A stretch of 64,000 bases of DNA. It comes from Thamnaconus septentrionalis. Lineage: Eukaryota > Chordata > Actinopteri > Tetraodontiformes > Monacanthidae. Location: contig CM020501.1 of assembly GCA_009823395.1 (NCBI GenBank), forward strand, positions 26,606,361-26,670,360, read 5' to 3'. Under the pieces are notes generated by a model. It was not told the DNA's origin, did not search any database, and saw only the letters and a list, made by a program, of their open reading frames with translations. Shown here piece after piece: positions 1 through 11,851 of this stretch (the first letter of the stretch is position 1; every line of letters begins with the position of its first letter). A program made the position numbers and the translations under genes.

Positions 1-1380
1 CTCTTAACTTGCATGGCGGTGGTTTCAGAAAATAAAGGTGTCCTCTGTCGAGATCGAGAGGCGCGATGTCACAATGGATAGAAAAAAATGACCGGTCCAA
101 GTATCCAGGAATTAGACTTGGAAGGTTGGTCTGCAGACCTCTATCAGGGATTGATGAAGGCTTCCATTATGCTAATGGATAATTTACAACCCCCGTGAAA
201 AATGCCCATGGGACAGCGGTGACTTTGAAGAGCGCCATAAATCTGCCGAGGAGCTACCGCTGCGCTCCTCCGACGATCTTATCCCCACGGTTGCCTCCCG
301 CCACTTTGTTTATCAAAAGGATGTTTTTCCTTTTCTCCTCCCTCCCTCGCCATCCCCACTTCTCATGTGATCTCTCTGAACTGCTCGGCAAGCGCTCGCT
401 AACTCTTTCAGATGCGGGGAGGCGGCTGAAAGAGGCCTCTAATCTTCCGCTAAACGCCTTTTTTTTTTTTTTTTTTGATGTCGGCGGCTGGCGGACGTCG
501 GCGCACGTCATTGAGTTTTGAGGGAGCAAAACATAACGGAAAGCCGGTGTCGTTGTCGGAGGCCGGCACTTTATCGTGGATGAGTCATTGATGGGCACAG
601 CGGTGCGAGGAGGAGGGCATATTTGAACACAGTAACAAGGCTTCAAGAACTCTGAGACAACTATGATTCAAAGGTCTGGAGATTCGCCTGTGACCTTCGC
701 ATCAGCTAAAAATCCGTAACCAGCGGGTGGACGCAAATTGATCCCTATCCAAGGGATGGGGGGTAGGGGGCCTTGTCCCTCTTCCCACCAACACGTGTTG
801 ACCACGCCCACCCACCGCACTTCTGTCATTTTGTTGTTGTTGTTGTTTTTTTTGCCAAAACTTAGCGTTGCGTCGCCTGCGGCTTCGCAATTAGCACATT
901 GATCTTTAAGAGCGAAAGGGGAGCTAATTGGCAAATGTTTTACTACATTTTGAAAAAGACTGCAATGAAAATGCAATGAAATGCGAAGTGAAGAGAGGTA
1001 GTTTTAAATAAGTTTTGTACTTCTTCCTACTCCTATTCGAGCATATTTAATTTTCTGGATATTTGTTTTCTTTGAGTATTAGGCTTTTTCTTATTTTTAA
1101 TGTTTCTTTGCGAACTGATTTAGTGCTTGTGTTTTTTAAGTTTTGCTGCCTCTTTTTTTTTTTTAAATTTTGCTGCCGCTTGGCCAGGACTCCCTTGGGA
1201 AAAGACATTTTTAATCTCAATGGGACTTTTCTGGTAAAATAAAGGTAAAATAAAATAAAAAATGCTTGAATAAAAATTTCAATCAAAGAATTCAATCAAT
1301 CAAAGGCAAATGAAACTCACTTAGTGACGTCAGGATGCAAGGAGGGATCCTAATAAAACTGAATCTTGCGCGCGGGAAGA
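1..1380. other. Gene-free unique DNA
   Basis: I see no convincing exon on either strand. The stretch holds a T homopolymer near 459-476, a short TTG run near 832-848 and A/T-rich sequence from about 1000 to 1320. Open frames here are short and carry low-complexity residues from these homopolymers. Confidence 0.6.
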
Positions 1381-1395
1381 GTGGGGGGGTGCCAT

Positions 1396-1775
1396 TCATC
1401 CATCCATCCATTTTCAATACCCACTTCTACCTGAACTCAGGGTTGCGGGGGTCTGCTGAAGCCTCACCCTGCCTGTCTTAGGGCGAAGGCAGGGTTACAC
1501 CCTGGACAAGTCGGCAGTTCATCGCAGGGCCACATAGAGACAAACAACCATTTGCACTCACACACACACCTACAGTCAATTTAGTCAATTTCAAATTCAC
1601 CTCACACGTATGTTTTTAGACTGTGGGATGAAGCCGGAGAACCCGGAGAGAACCCACGCAGACACAGGGAGAACATGCAAACTACCACACAGAAGGGTTT
1701 CAGGCCCCAGAATTGAACCCACAACCTCCTTGCTTGGAGGCAGCAGCGTAACCACTGCACTACTGTGTCGCCTGG
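1396..1775 (-). mobile_element. tRNA-headed SINE, nearly full length
   Basis: Read on the minus strand, the element starts near 1775 with a tRNA-like head: an A-box-like stretch (GTGCAGTGGTTACG) and a B-box-like GGTTCAATTC about 40 bases later. A conserved body follows, with words such as GAGAACCCACGCAG and ACTTGTCCAGGGTG as seen on one strand or the other. It ends in an ATGG-type tetranucleotide tail at 1396-1411. RNA polymerase III promoter boxes plus a simple-repeat tail are the hallmarks of a tRNA-derived SINE. The same 3' body recurs truncated at 29.2 kb and 43.9 kb. It has point changes and is likely inactive. Confidence 0.75.
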
Positions 1776-1780
1776 GGGGT

Positions 1781-3600
1781 TTTCTGCCAAAGGCAAAAAA
1801 AAACCCCACCCCCCTCACCCCTCCCTGAATAAAAAAAACAGGCTTTGCCGCTTTGGTTTCGCCGGTGCAACGATTTAAACTTTACAGCCGCTGCCGATGC
1901 TAACGCAGCGGCGGTCAGCTTCCCAAAATCAGATACCGGGGTTCTCGCTCTGCGCTGCATCCAAGGCAATAACGCACATGGGGGGGACGAACATCAGGGT
2001 CCATTTGATCCTGGTCAAGGATATTAAAGTTTGATGGGCTCCCGCGCTCACCAGTCGGTCTACGGCGTTGACTCGTTAGATCCGCGCACCCATCAGATAG
2101 CCGACGGGAAGCGACTCAAACTCAACCGCAGGGTCCGTTTGCAGTTTTGCCCACTGTTTCCCCCCGCTTGCGGTCTACGACAAAGAGGCGACGGGCTTGC
2201 CAGCGGGGGCGGTGCAGCTTTCCCGCCACCATAGATACAGCGACGCCCGCCGGAGCGTTACAGAGAGCGACAGAAAGAAGCTTTGAGAAGAAGAAAAAGG
2301 AAAAATGTAATCACCGGGGTTGGCGGGGGTCGTGCAAAAAAAGTTTCAAAGACGGAAACGCAGAGCGAGCGAGTGGCTCATCTCTGGAAAGTCGATTAGT
2401 GTCGCTAATAGTTGCTAATTCCACCACAATTATCCCAAATTACCATCGCGGAAACTGGAAGCCGCTCTGTACGTCGGTTTGCGTGTTTCGAAGGTCTATT
2501 TGATTTTCAGTTTACGCTTCTTTTGGTGGGGGAGAAAATTTTGCAGCAGTCTCGCCAGGCTTCCGCTCGGAGGTCTTTGGGGGGGTCTTTGATGCGACGT
2601 TGACGAGGTCTCCGGCGGGAAGAATTGGGGACAGCAAATCGCGGGCCAGCGCCAGAGAAGGTCTCGGCGTCCTCCAGAGGCGTGCTGATCAATAGCGACC
2701 CCTTGGGGATTTCTGAGGCCGCTTTTTCTGAGCAACTCTCTGCTTGATTGCGGCGATTGATCGACTCCGGTTGCGCCCCTCCACTTCCCGGCTTGAATCA
2801 AAGCCCTTCCTACTCCTCCACACACACACACACGCCCCCAACCCCCTCAATAAAAAAAAAAAAATACATATTGCAACATGAACGAGGGACACAAACGGCA
2901 CCTATGGGATCCACTCCAGCTCCTGGAGCGCCGCTTTAACCAGAGACGCTCTCCTGCTGTCAACCCCACCACTTTGCATTCAATTGTGGGAGGCGGCTGC
3001 TGCCGGGCGTGCGTCCTGATTGGCCGGCGGCAAACGACCCTTTTTGTGTGTCGGACGGCAGCGACTCATTCGTGCACAATTGCGGGCGAAGCGCCCACGC
3101 TGACAATGGCCATCAGAGTCCCTGGGTGCTCCTTTTTCTTTTTGCTTGTATGCTGGGGATGCAAATGCTGCAACAACAACCCCCCCCCCCCACCAACCAC
3201 CACCACCGACCTCGTTTGTCGTAATATTGTTTTTCAAGCGAAACCACATCGAGGAGCTCAGTGGGCGGCGCTGAAGGGGGCCAGCGGACAAAAAAACAGC
3301 GAGGGGTGATGGGGTTTGGGGGGGGGGGGGACCTAACGTCAGGCCCGTCCATCTAAAGGAAAAAAAAAAAAAAAGTTTCAACCTGAAACTGTCTCAAGTT
3401 GATTGGCACACAATCCGACCAATCAGGGACCTGAAGCAGGGAAGTGGGGGGGGCGCGGCTGTGAGGGTAATGGGAGGCAGAGGGGGTTGGGGCGACCTCC
3501 GGCAAGAAGCACCGCACTGGCTGCCAAACCATGGCGCCGCCGCCAGCAGATGGAGCAACCGTGGCCTCGATGGTCACCAGTCAAATGTGTTTTTGTTGAT
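1781..3600. other. Gene-free GC-rich unique DNA
   Basis: I see no gene. The stretch has several C and G homopolymer runs (about 3180-3190 and 3319-3331), a short CA run at 2819-2833 and an A run near 3361-3374. Open frames on both strands come from low-complexity sequence and match no family that I recognise. Confidence 0.55.
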
Positions 3601-3646
3601 GCGTGTGTGTGTGTGTGTGTACGTGTGTGCGTTCGTGTGTGTGTGC
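3601..3646. repeat. (GT)n microsatellite
   Basis: This is an interrupted GT dinucleotide tract with a few CG and TTC interruptions. Confidence 0.9.
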
Positions 3647-3894
3647 GATTATCGTCGTCAGCCGTGCGTCATGCAGGCCGCACCAGCTGCCCGCTGGGGC
3701 GGAGGAGTAGCGTTCTGGAAAAGGAAAACAACAAAAAATAAATCCATACAATAAATCTATATAATCTCTCCACTTTTTAGAAACGCAGCGTTCGTTGAGA
3801 CTGTTGTGTGCGCGGATGAGCAGCGATGCCACGCGTGTCGCACGCCACGGTTACTTATTCACGACAGCCGGGCGCCGCCGCTGCCGGGAGAAAC

Positions 3895-3926
3895 GCACAC
3901 ACACACACACACACAGACAGACACGC
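3895..3926. repeat. (CA)n microsatellite
   Basis: About ten CA units are followed by GACA-type interruptions. Confidence 0.9.
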
Positions 3927-4234
3927 ACCAGTTTTTTGGTTTGGTTCACTCGCAGCCTCAAGGTGAAGCGAACAGCTGTATTATTTTTCTTCTTCTTCTT
4001 CTTCATTGTTGGCAGCGCGGACGAGTGGAGTGAAGGTGTGATCGTGGGGTGGGGCTTAGGGTGCGGGGGTGTTTGTTGTGTGAGTGTGAAAGTAAAAGGC
4101 GTGACGGCGGTGAGCGCCCCCTGCTGAGCCATGTTGTGTCGCCCGCGTGATTGATGAACGAGCAGCGGTGGCCGACGCAACAGGAAGTGCTGATTTTTGG
4201 ATGTACGTCAAAGAAAAAAGAAAAAAAAAGAAAC

Positions 4235-4274
4235 GTGTGTGTGTATATGTATATATATGTATACATATATATAC

Positions 4275-4311
<37 letters not shown>

Positions 4312-4334
4312 GTTTATATATAATATAATATATG
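4235..4334. repeat. (GT)/(TA)n compound microsatellite
   Basis: A short GT run grades into alternating TA and TATG, with a pure TA core at about 4279-4309. It is followed by imperfect TA-rich sequence to 4334. Confidence 0.9.
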
Positions 4335-4450
4335 TTTCTTTTCCTCCTCCCTGCTCCCCATTACGTTCCCACCCTCCACTCCTCTTTTAGCTCCTGGTTG
4401 TTTCCATAGAAACTGGGTCTTGTCCCGCATATTCTTCCCTGAGCGCTGTC

Positions 4451-4493
4451 TTCCTTCCTTCCTTCCTTCCTTCCTTCCCTCCTTCCCTCCTTC
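4451..4493. repeat. (TTCC)n microsatellite
   Basis: About ten tetranucleotide TTCC units turn into TCCC/TTCC variants. The tract is a polypyrimidine strand. Confidence 0.9.
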
Positions 4494-4604
4494 TGTCTTT
4501 TACCCCCGCTGGATCGCCGTCTGCCGCCGCCGCTGCCGCTGCTTCCCGCAAGCGGCTCTTCCCGCTTCCCTATAGGGTCATTTCTCGCTCCGTCAAAAAA
4601 AGAC

Positions 4605-4630
4605 ACAGCAGCAGCAACAGCAGCAGCAGC
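4605..4630. repeat. (CAG)n microsatellite
   Basis: A short CAG run with one CAA interruption. Confidence 0.85.
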
Positions 4631-4639
4631 TTTATCTTG

Positions 4640-5860
4640 CCAGGGGAGTGGTGGTGGGGAAGGACGGGGAGGAGGAGATGGGTGTATCTGCGGTGAAAAA
4701 ATCAATGCGGGCAGATCTCCGAACGGAGACTCAGATCGTGCTTCGGAACTTCGATGTACTTAGTAGTAGTAACCACCAAAATATTCCAATTTGGGATCAA
4801 AAAAGTAAATCAATCAATCAATCAATATATCTATCCATTCTGATCCTGTTGAATATTGAACACTAATCGTCTTCCTGCGCAAGTAATTACAGCATCCATT
4901 AAAAAGTCAAACTTTCACACAACAGAAACCATGAACCGCCAAAGACGCTCGCAAACTTCTGTTCACATTAAGAGTTACAGTTAGCATCTGGCTAAAAAAG
5001 CGCGACTCCGCTTCAATGAGGCGGATCAAATTTAAGCAAAATGCAAAACATTTGTGAAGATTCTGTTCAGATAATCACGATGTCCAGTAAAGGTAAATCC
5101 TTTAGATGATAGAAGCTGGGAAGCCATGAATACTAATGAGTGAGCTGTACATTTGGATAATGTAGAACTTCCTCTACAGGAAGTAGGCAGCTGGCGGGCG
5201 ATTACGTATTTCGGTGGGTCGGGTACTTTGGATTGCACGATCGATTCCCAGCTTCTCTATCGCCACCAACAAAAGTCGCCACTCCCTCCGGCCCCTCCAC
5301 CCCCACGCCCGATGATTCCCGTCCCCGATAAGACGGTCGGCTACAATCACACAATCCTGGCGCGTGTGGACAGAAAAAACAACAAAAAGGAGCGACTGCA
5401 CCTACATCTTTCTAACGACCCGATCCGGATCTGTGTCGGAGCTGTCATCCCGGCTAATCAGATCCGTGGCCGGAACAAAGAGCAGCGGAGAGGGGTGGGC
5501 GGTGGACTGGGACTTCTCTTCCTCCCATTGCGCCCCCTTTTGATGCGGGAACACCGGCGGGCGAGGGCGCAGGACAAAGGCGCTACCTTGCGAGATCACG
5601 AAATAGGAGCTGCGAAAATCTGCTTTTCCGCGTCGACTGCGGGCGACACACACACGGCGGCTCCTTCGTTAGCGTGGCACTAACGGCACTAATGACCAAC
5701 GCAGATGCCGCCCTCGATGTTCCAAGCTTTTTCTTTTTTCTTTTCTTTTTCAAAGGGTGTCCTCCGCCATGAAAGAGCCGTGACTTCCCAGTTTCTCCCC
5801 GATGAAAGGTGAAAGACGCTCAAGGCCGGACTTTGTACAGCAAGGAGCAGGGAGGGATAA
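4640..5860. other. Gene-free unique DNA
   Basis: I see no supported gene. A 176-codon open frame at 5153-5683 has no domain that I recognise and no exon-like context, so I do not call it. A short CAAT repeat lies at about 4808-4828. Confidence 0.5.
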
Positions 5861-5896
5861 GTGCGTGTGTGTGTGTGTGTGTGTGTGTTGGTGTGT
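5861..5896. repeat. (GT)n microsatellite
   Basis: About 14 GT units, ending in interrupted GTGT. Confidence 0.9.
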
Positions 5897-6069
5897 CTAT
5901 AGGGAGGGAGGGGGCGTGATTAACAAAGAGCAACACCGTGCGCTCCATCGCTCTTCAAGGCGGCGAGGACTTGCGTGGGCCGCGGTGTGTGTGACATTTT
6001 CAGAAGAAGTCCACTGGAACAAACGTGCGTTTTCATATCGATGAACTCATCAGAATAAAGTAAAACTGT

Positions 6070-6222
6070 TTGGTTTTTATTATTCAGTGTATTCCCTTCC
6101 TCTCCCATGCTTGCTGGTGAACTTCTGTGCCCTGTGCACACAAGCTTGAATACCTCGTCCACCTTCTTCTTCTTTGCTGGTTTATTTGAGGTCGCGAGCA
6201 GTCACACTACATCCAAAAAAAA
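6070..6222. repeat. Dispersed repeat family R, copy 1
   Basis: The order of words such as GCTTGCTGGTGAACT, ACCTCGTCCACCTTC and a TTTATTTGAGG-like stretch recurs at 31.06-31.19 kb and 58.52-58.64 kb. I do not recognise the family, and no terminal repeats are visible in this copy. A short CA run follows at 6232-6250. Confidence 0.6.
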
Positions 6223-6259
6223 TAAATAAAATACACACACACACACACACATATGTATC

Positions 6260-7170
6260 TATATGATTGCATACTAAGCGGGGGCAGCCATCCTGATCAA
6301 CCAGAACAAGGACCAGGCATGGGTGGCATGAACAGGCCTAACGGTTTAGAGGCTATTCTAACTGTCTAACAGCTATTTAGAGCTCGAGCTAGCATAGGAG
6401 AACCAAGGATTCTGATTGGTCCGGTCGCAATCTCGAACAGCCGATTCACCAATCAGATGAGAGACTCTAAAGCGACAAATGTGGGGGAGTTTCCCTCCAC
6501 AGACTTTAGCGATGGAGCTAACGTGTTGCTAAAAGTGCCACACTGATAGCAAAGCTTTGGCAACATTTTCTACCAGAGACACGCAGGGACGCAGGGTCTC
6601 AAATCTGATGGAGGCAAGTCTGAAATTCCGCAATCCCAATGACGCCACTGTCAAGGAAATAAATTCCTCGCTCTATCGCTAAGGCTATCACGAACGAAGC
6701 GGGGAACGAGGACTGCCTTAGCTCTCCGCCGCAAAGGAAAAATGTCACAGCAGGAGGCAACAAGAAAAAAATATTTTCATTACTTCTGAGGCGGAAGACA
6801 TTAACTGTGTCATGTTTGAGGGGCGCAAACAAACTGGGCCAGTGATCCAAGCGCTTCAAACGTGTCAGCGAGCAAACGATCCGTCGCTTCGAGTTAGAAA
6901 AAAAAAAGGAAATGATGCATTTTCAAATTTCGCAAAGGGGGGAGAGGAGGGGTAGCAGGGATGGGGGTTGGTGGTGGGGGTGTATATGAAAGGAAACTTC
7001 TCCTTAAGTGTCAGTAATTTGACGACTGAAAACGACGCAAGTTTATTCCCGGGGCGCGATGATGAGGAAAAACACTGACACAATCGGAAATCTGTTTGAA
7101 GCCTCTCGCGACTGATGTCCTGCTTTTCTGGAAAGCCAGGCGAGGAAAGGGAAAAGGGAAAAGGCGGATG
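6260..7170. other. Gene-free DNA with inverted CCAAT boxes
   Basis: I see no gene. TCTGATTGGT (6411-6420) and ACCAATCAGA (6449-6458) form a 10-bp inverted repeat that contains two opposed CCAAT motifs. This could be a degenerate MITE end or an NF-Y-type site pair; I cannot tell which. Confidence 0.4.
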
Positions 7171-7178
7171 GTCTACTC

Positions 7179-7537
7179 TAGGAGTGGGCAAACTACGGCC
7201 CGGGGGCCACATGCGGCCGGTTAAGCCTTTTAATCTGGCCGGCCAAACGTTAGTAATTCATAAAATAGTTGTATTTCATCCATTTTTTTCCGTGTTTGAA
7301 GAGTCATTTCAACAAAGAGCTAAATACTGAGGGGCTGCAAAGACACTGATTTTGTTGCAACTTTGCTTTTGTTCATTTTCAATTGATATTAAAGCACACA
7401 TTTTCTACATATCGCATGATATATTTATCTCTCCTATGAGGTGGGTCTGAAAAACACTCCATCCATCTACTCCTGGTCCTCTGTCAAGTTTTAGAATCAA
7501 TTGTGGCCCCAATAGTCAACAAGTTTGCCCACCCCTG
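7179..7537 (+). mobile_element. hAT-type MITE (GTGGGCAAACT ends)
   Basis: The left end TAGGAGTGGGCAAACT is matched by a right end that reads, in reverse complement, CAGGGGTGGGCAAACTTG. The flanks GTCTACTC (7171-7178) and GGCTACTT (7538-7545) agree at 6 of 8 positions, as expected for an aged 8-bp hAT target duplication. No transposase is encoded. Degenerate relatives lie at 19.57 kb, at 54.4 kb (inverted) and in the outer part of the 40.4-42.2 kb nest. Confidence 0.75.
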
Positions 7538-7707
7538 GGCTACTTGCACAGAGGGTCCTCATACGTATTATTACAGCCTTTTGCTGCTCAACCCCCAGTT
7601 CACTGCGGCCGCTTAATTCATTATTAGTTAAAGTTATCAGCTGAGAAATTTTAGTTTAATTAACAATCCAGAGACTCACGAAGCTCTAGTCGTTATTTTG
7701 TTTTGGT

Positions 7708-7779
7708 CTGACGGGCCAAATATAATGACAGAGCAGGGCAAATTTGGCCCGCTGTGGGCCAGAGTTTGATACCTATGCT
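7708..7779 (+). mobile_element. hAT 3'-terminal fragment
   Basis: GGGCCAAATATAATGACA, TTTGGCCCGC and GGGCCAGAGTTTGATACC match the end fragments at 21.8-21.9 kb and 54.0-54.1 kb. This is the terminal region of a hAT family with GTTTGACACC-type ends. Most of the element is missing. Confidence 0.65.
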
Positions 7780-7789
7780 TTATGTTTAT

Positions 7790-9295
7790 CTTTAAGATAC
7801 CTTTTTTAGGGTCGCTTGAGGATTATTTGACTCCTTTGCTCGCAGGATTTTTTTCGTTTCTGTCTTTTAGTGACAGAAACGGTCACCCCACCCCCGCCAC
7901 CAAATTAAAACGCCTGCCAGGTCATTACGCTACAAAGGCACGTATGGGCGCAACCCGCGACCTCGTTAGCTGTGAAATGTTAGCGTAGCCTGCTAGCCAT
8001 TAACTCAGGGCTAGGTTGGGGTTAGCCGAGTCATTAGCGCAGTCTTTTTCCCTCTGCCTGCTGGTAATTCAGCGTTCACCTCGTCAGTCGGATCTCTAAT
8101 GAGCCTCCACATGTGAAAGTACAGACAAGTTCATTATCTCGATATGCAGCAGGAAGGAAGTGAACGACCTGTTCTAGGCCCCCTGAATGAAGAGACGTCG
8201 AAGCCGTTGAACACGAAACAAGTTTTCTATTTCTTCTACTCGAAAACATTGATAAAGTTTTTAGAACAAAACGGCTCGCAGATGCTAATCGTATGGCCGT
8301 GCTATCTGTTAATTCACTCGCGTTTCTTCGGCCCCTCATTGAAATGCGAGATGAGTCAGGCAACGTTGTGTTTGCTGTGTGTGTGTGTGTCTGCATACAT
8401 TACGCAAACTGGACAAAAAACTGGCCTAGCAGGTGAAGGCTGATATTTGGAAAACTAAAAATAAATAAATTTGGCTAAAAAAATCTAAATTAAAAAGTGC
8501 GAGAGCACAGATATTACAAGTGCTTACAAAATCTTTTTAATCAAATACAAACATTTGAAAAGCAACAACTGTTAGAAAAAAAAATGCAAAGAAAAAGTGG
8601 GACTACCAGGTGCAAAAAAAAAAAAAATGTGCACACTCTGTTAAGGCTCCTGGTACGAGTCTTTCCTTGGGTTGTCAAACCCGCTGATTAAAACTTGCTG
8701 CCAGCAGGTGTCGTTGCGCTCGGCTCTGCGTCAACCCCCCCGCCTAGGGTGGGGAAGGCGGGGGTGGAGTGAGAGGAAAAACAAAAATAAAAGATAATAG
8801 GCGAAAGGCGAAGGGCTAGCGCCGCTATCGCTGCGTCGCCGTCCTCTGAGAAGCTGCCACTTGTACAGTGAGTGGAGCCGGCGGTGTGTGTCTGTGTACA
8901 GTGGCGGCCTTATCGCCACTGGCGGTGGCAGTGGTTGCGGCAGCAACCCGTCATGCCTCCTCAGGCTGCCAGGAGATGGTCGTTATCTGCGGACGTGCCG
9001 CTCGCTATCTATACGCTCACTCTGCAAGGTCCCTCTTTCAGCCTTGGTAGCTCTTCCCCCCCATATGTGTGTGTGTGTGTGTGCGTGTGTGGCTGGGTCA
9101 CTGTGGCGTCAAGGATCAAAGGGGCTGCTCACTCTTGGCAGGAGATATGGTTACGGGGATCAAGCGTAGGAGTCCGGTTGGGGTCGGGAGGGGGGGGTCA
9201 GGCCTGAATTCTGGACCTGAATTCCACTGTTGGTTGAGTGTTTTTGTGCAGATTAAAGGTTTGAAGCGAGTCGCTACCATTTCAGAAAACAAAAA
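7790..9295. other. Gene-free DNA
   Basis: I see no gene. The stretch contains a short GT run at about 9067-9087, several A runs (8579-8584, 8614-8627) and scattered GCTAGC/TTAGC words at 7970-8010. Confidence 0.5.
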
Positions 9296-9300
9296 AGAAC

Positions 9301-9800
9301 TAGTGTTGTAGTCAAGACGGCACCAACCGAGACCAAGACATTATCAAGACTAGAGAGCATCGAGATTAAGACATTTGGAGTTTGAGACCAAGACAAGAGT
9401 AAGACTGTATATATAGAACAAATAACCAGTATCTTTTTTTTTTTTTAGAATTCAAGAAACATTTCTTATCAGTGAAGTATTGTTAACATTTTGCTGCTCT
9501 GCCAGTTATTGTGAACCATTTTTGAAAAAAAAAAAAAAGTTATAAATTTAAAAAAAAAAAAATGAACTAGAAATAATTTAACTGATGCCATGCCAAGCCT
9601 GAAAAAAAAAGGCACATAAATCTCTCATGTTTGGGTGCAATACTAAAAGTAAACTCATCTCACTCATGGTGGTTGTCAAAGAACTCAAGGTCCTGCATGG
9701 TTCTGGGGATGACGGAGTTTAACAAAATATTTATTTTCTGTTATTATCTGTCATCACAATTGAGGGAAATGGCGGGAATCTCGTCGAATCTCGTCGAATC
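9301..9800 (+). repeat. Probable DNA-transposon remnant (GTCAAGAC-rich end)
   Basis: The segment opens with TAGTGTTGTAGTCAAGAC and repeated GACCAAGAC words, and later contains GTCAAAGAACTCAAGGTCC. From memory of fish genomes, this arrangement occurs in a common interspersed repeat. The right boundary and any target duplication are unclear. Long A runs lie inside, at 9525-9537 and 9550-9561. Confidence 0.45.
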
Positions 9801-9804
9801 CAAC

Positions 9805-10520
9805 AACAAGGGCTGCTAAAGACCAAAGCAGCTCCGCCTTCTTTCAATCACACCATCGTACAGGAAGTGAAGGACGCTGCTGCTGTGGCGCTGCTTGTCA
9901 GAAAACCCTGCGCATCAAGAGGAAGAAAGAGAGAAAAAAAAACAAACACAAGACCAGAGCGTCGGGGAAATCAAATCAGCACTGCGGCCGTCTCATCTCG
10001 TTACGGTGAAAACGACGAGCGAAAGAAATAAAATGTAAAAAAAGAAGATGAAACAACAGGACAACTCAGCTTCTCTTTGTTTGCTGCTGTTGTTCTAAAG
10101 AGGGAAGATAAAAGGCGCCTGGATTTGTTTGCTACGCTCCATGAACTCATCACGCCCCTCAGACTCTTCCGGAAGGTCCGACCTGCTCGACGCCTGTGAA
10201 AATCTCCAGCTGGAAAAAACTTTGTTCTCACTTTTGAACAAAGTCTCCTGAAAGAATGAAGGGTGCAAATTCACAAATGCTAATTTGCTAATAAGCTAAT
10301 ATTTATTCTTTTTCACAATTATTTAGATATTTAAGTATGCATGTTTTTTTTTCTTTTTAATTCTTCTCTTTGTTCTGTATGAGCAGCTTTAACAGGCAAA
10401 TCTCGCCAACGTTGGATAAAGTCATTTTTGCTCTTATTCTTAATTTCAAATTAACCACAAGGCTGAAAAATGTTGCGTTCGGGTGACAAAATTGAAAAAA
10501 AAAAAGACTTAAGAGCGCAA
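9805..10520. other. Gene-free A/T-rich DNA
   Basis: I see no gene. The sequence is unique, with A/T-rich patches at 10270-10390 and short A runs. Confidence 0.5.
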
Positions 10521-10524
10521 TAAA

Positions 10525-11267
10525 TACCGTAATTTCCAGACTATAAGCCGCTACTTTTTTCCCATGCTTTGAACCCTGCGGCTTCTACAGCCGTGCGGCT
10601 AATGTATGCTTTTTTTTCTTTTTTCTTTACAGCTAACGGCCACTAGGGGACCTTCTCAACCTATGGATTTTTGGGTGGGCTCGGGTAAGAGTGAGACAGG
10701 CAGTTCGCGCGAACAACGAAAGCAAAAGTGGAACCAAATACAGAACGAGAGCCAGACAGTTTGCGCCAAGGAAGTTTTCATGCACAAACCCTCGTTGTGG
10801 AAAACAAACGAAGAATTGCGTATGATGCAGCTTTGAAGTTAAAGGCAGTCCATCTGGCTGTCAAAGAAGGAAATATAGAAATACTGATCATTTCTATATC
10901 ACAAGAAAAGGGTGAACACAGAACAAGTCCATCAAATGATGTTTCTGAGCACGGCGCGCTCGCGCTCTCGTCTGTACGTTCTCTTGTCTCTATGCGCTCT
11001 GTCTTTGTGAGCTCCGGTGCGTCGCCGCCTCCAGTTCTGGTCCGACTCCATACCAATTACCCGAGGTGACCAGCGGGACCCCGCAAACAGGATCCGCGGT
11101 GCAAGTCCAGAGCGGCAGGCTCGCAGCCGCCGAACCGATCCGCTCCGCGGAGCCGTTTCCTGTCGAAACACCTGCGGCTTATATATGTACACATTTGTTC
11201 CCCCCCGCCCCTAAATTTAGCTGCTGCGGCTTATATTCAGGTGCGCTTTGTAGTCCGGATATTGCAT
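10525..11267 (+). mobile_element. pogo-type nonautonomous element, copy A
   Basis: It begins TACCGTAATTTCCAG followed by ACTATAAGCCGCTAC and ends with a related inverted motif (GTGCGCTTTGTAGTCCGG). The last ~280 bases (from about 10966) match copy B at 25.25-25.57 kb closely. Unlike copies B and C, this copy keeps a transposase-derived stretch (10806-10876), so it seems to be a different internal-deletion product of the same parent. A TA target duplication in copy B plus this protein motif support a Tc1/mariner-pogo assignment. Confidence 0.75.
10806..10876 (+). pseudogene. pogo-like transposase helix-turn-helix fragment
   Basis: The frame reads KRRIAYDAALKLKAVHLAVK followed by EGN. The pattern R-R-x-x-Y-D-A-x-x-K-L-K-x-V followed by an acidic-Gly-Asn is characteristic of the N-terminal DNA-binding helix-turn-helix of pogo/Tigger-type transposases and their domesticated relatives such as POGK. 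Similarity stops after the GN; the next residues (IEILIISIS) do not continue the domain, and there is no DDE catalytic region. It is a dead remnant inside the nonautonomous copy A. Confidence 0.65.
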
Positions 11268-11286
11268 TTTGCTGGATCGAAAGCAA

Positions 11287-11851
11287 AGTGTTTCTCAACT
11301 GCCAGGTTGCGACCCACTTTTGGGTCGCTGCACTGTTTCGATTGGGTCGTGACTTCATGGGCTTTTAAAAAAATGGATTTTAAAATACGCATATCAAGGA
11401 TGCACCGATACCTGTAGAGTACTTGCATTTTGGTGCTCGCCCATATCGAGTACTTAATAAAGCCAGTACACATTATAGAAGTATTTTGATTTTTATATTT
11501 TTTTTTCCATAGATGTTCTGTTATTTGAACAACATTCTGCAGCATGATTTTCTAGTCTCAAGTTTTAAGCTGGTATTGGTATCAAGGTATCTGCTCGTGT
11601 TTGGTATTGGTACATCCTTAATATATGTATATATACATATGTAAGAGAAAATGCTGGGTATTTAATTTGCAGGACACACAATTCAGTTCTATAATTTTAA
11701 ATAATTTATTTCCCAGACATGCGAGAATGTTGGGCTGGCATTTTTATTTTAGTGGAATAAATAACATATGAGTGTCATGGTGAATAAATTTTGGGTCGCG
11801 ACTTGATGGGGAAAAAAATTGTGGGTCCTGACTGAGACTCCACCAATTGAG
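11287..11851 (+). mobile_element. hAT element (GTTTCTCAAC end), interrupted
   Basis: The left end AGTGTTTCTCAACTGCC, followed by words around GGGTCGC, is answered by GGGTCGCGACTTGATGG and CCACCAATTGAG near 11851. It is interrupted by a second element at 11396-11619. The outermost right bases are replaced by a T run of 23 (11852-11874), so no target duplication can be read. Confidence 0.6.
11396..11619 (+). mobile_element. Short hAT-like MITE nested in 11287-11851
   Basis: The termini AAGGATGCACCGATACC and, in reverse complement on the right, AAGGATGTACCAATACC form a 17-bp inverted repeat with two mismatches. At 224 bp there is no coding capacity. The flanks give no clear 8-bp duplication. 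Confidence 0.65.

Noticed and set aside
2496..2901. Overlapping minus-strand open frames rich in Arg, Pro and Ser
   Set aside because: No domain and no splice context. The neighbouring frames on both strands are equally open because of GC-rich composition.
5153..5683. 176-codon open frame on the plus strand
   Set aside because: Its proline-rich and arginine-rich parts follow local base composition, no family is recognised, and competing frames are open on the other strand.
10605..10686. T-rich acceptor followed by a donor-like GGGTAAGAG within pogo copy A
   Set aside because: It could reflect an old transposase intron, but the short segment between them does not encode a recognisable part of the domain.
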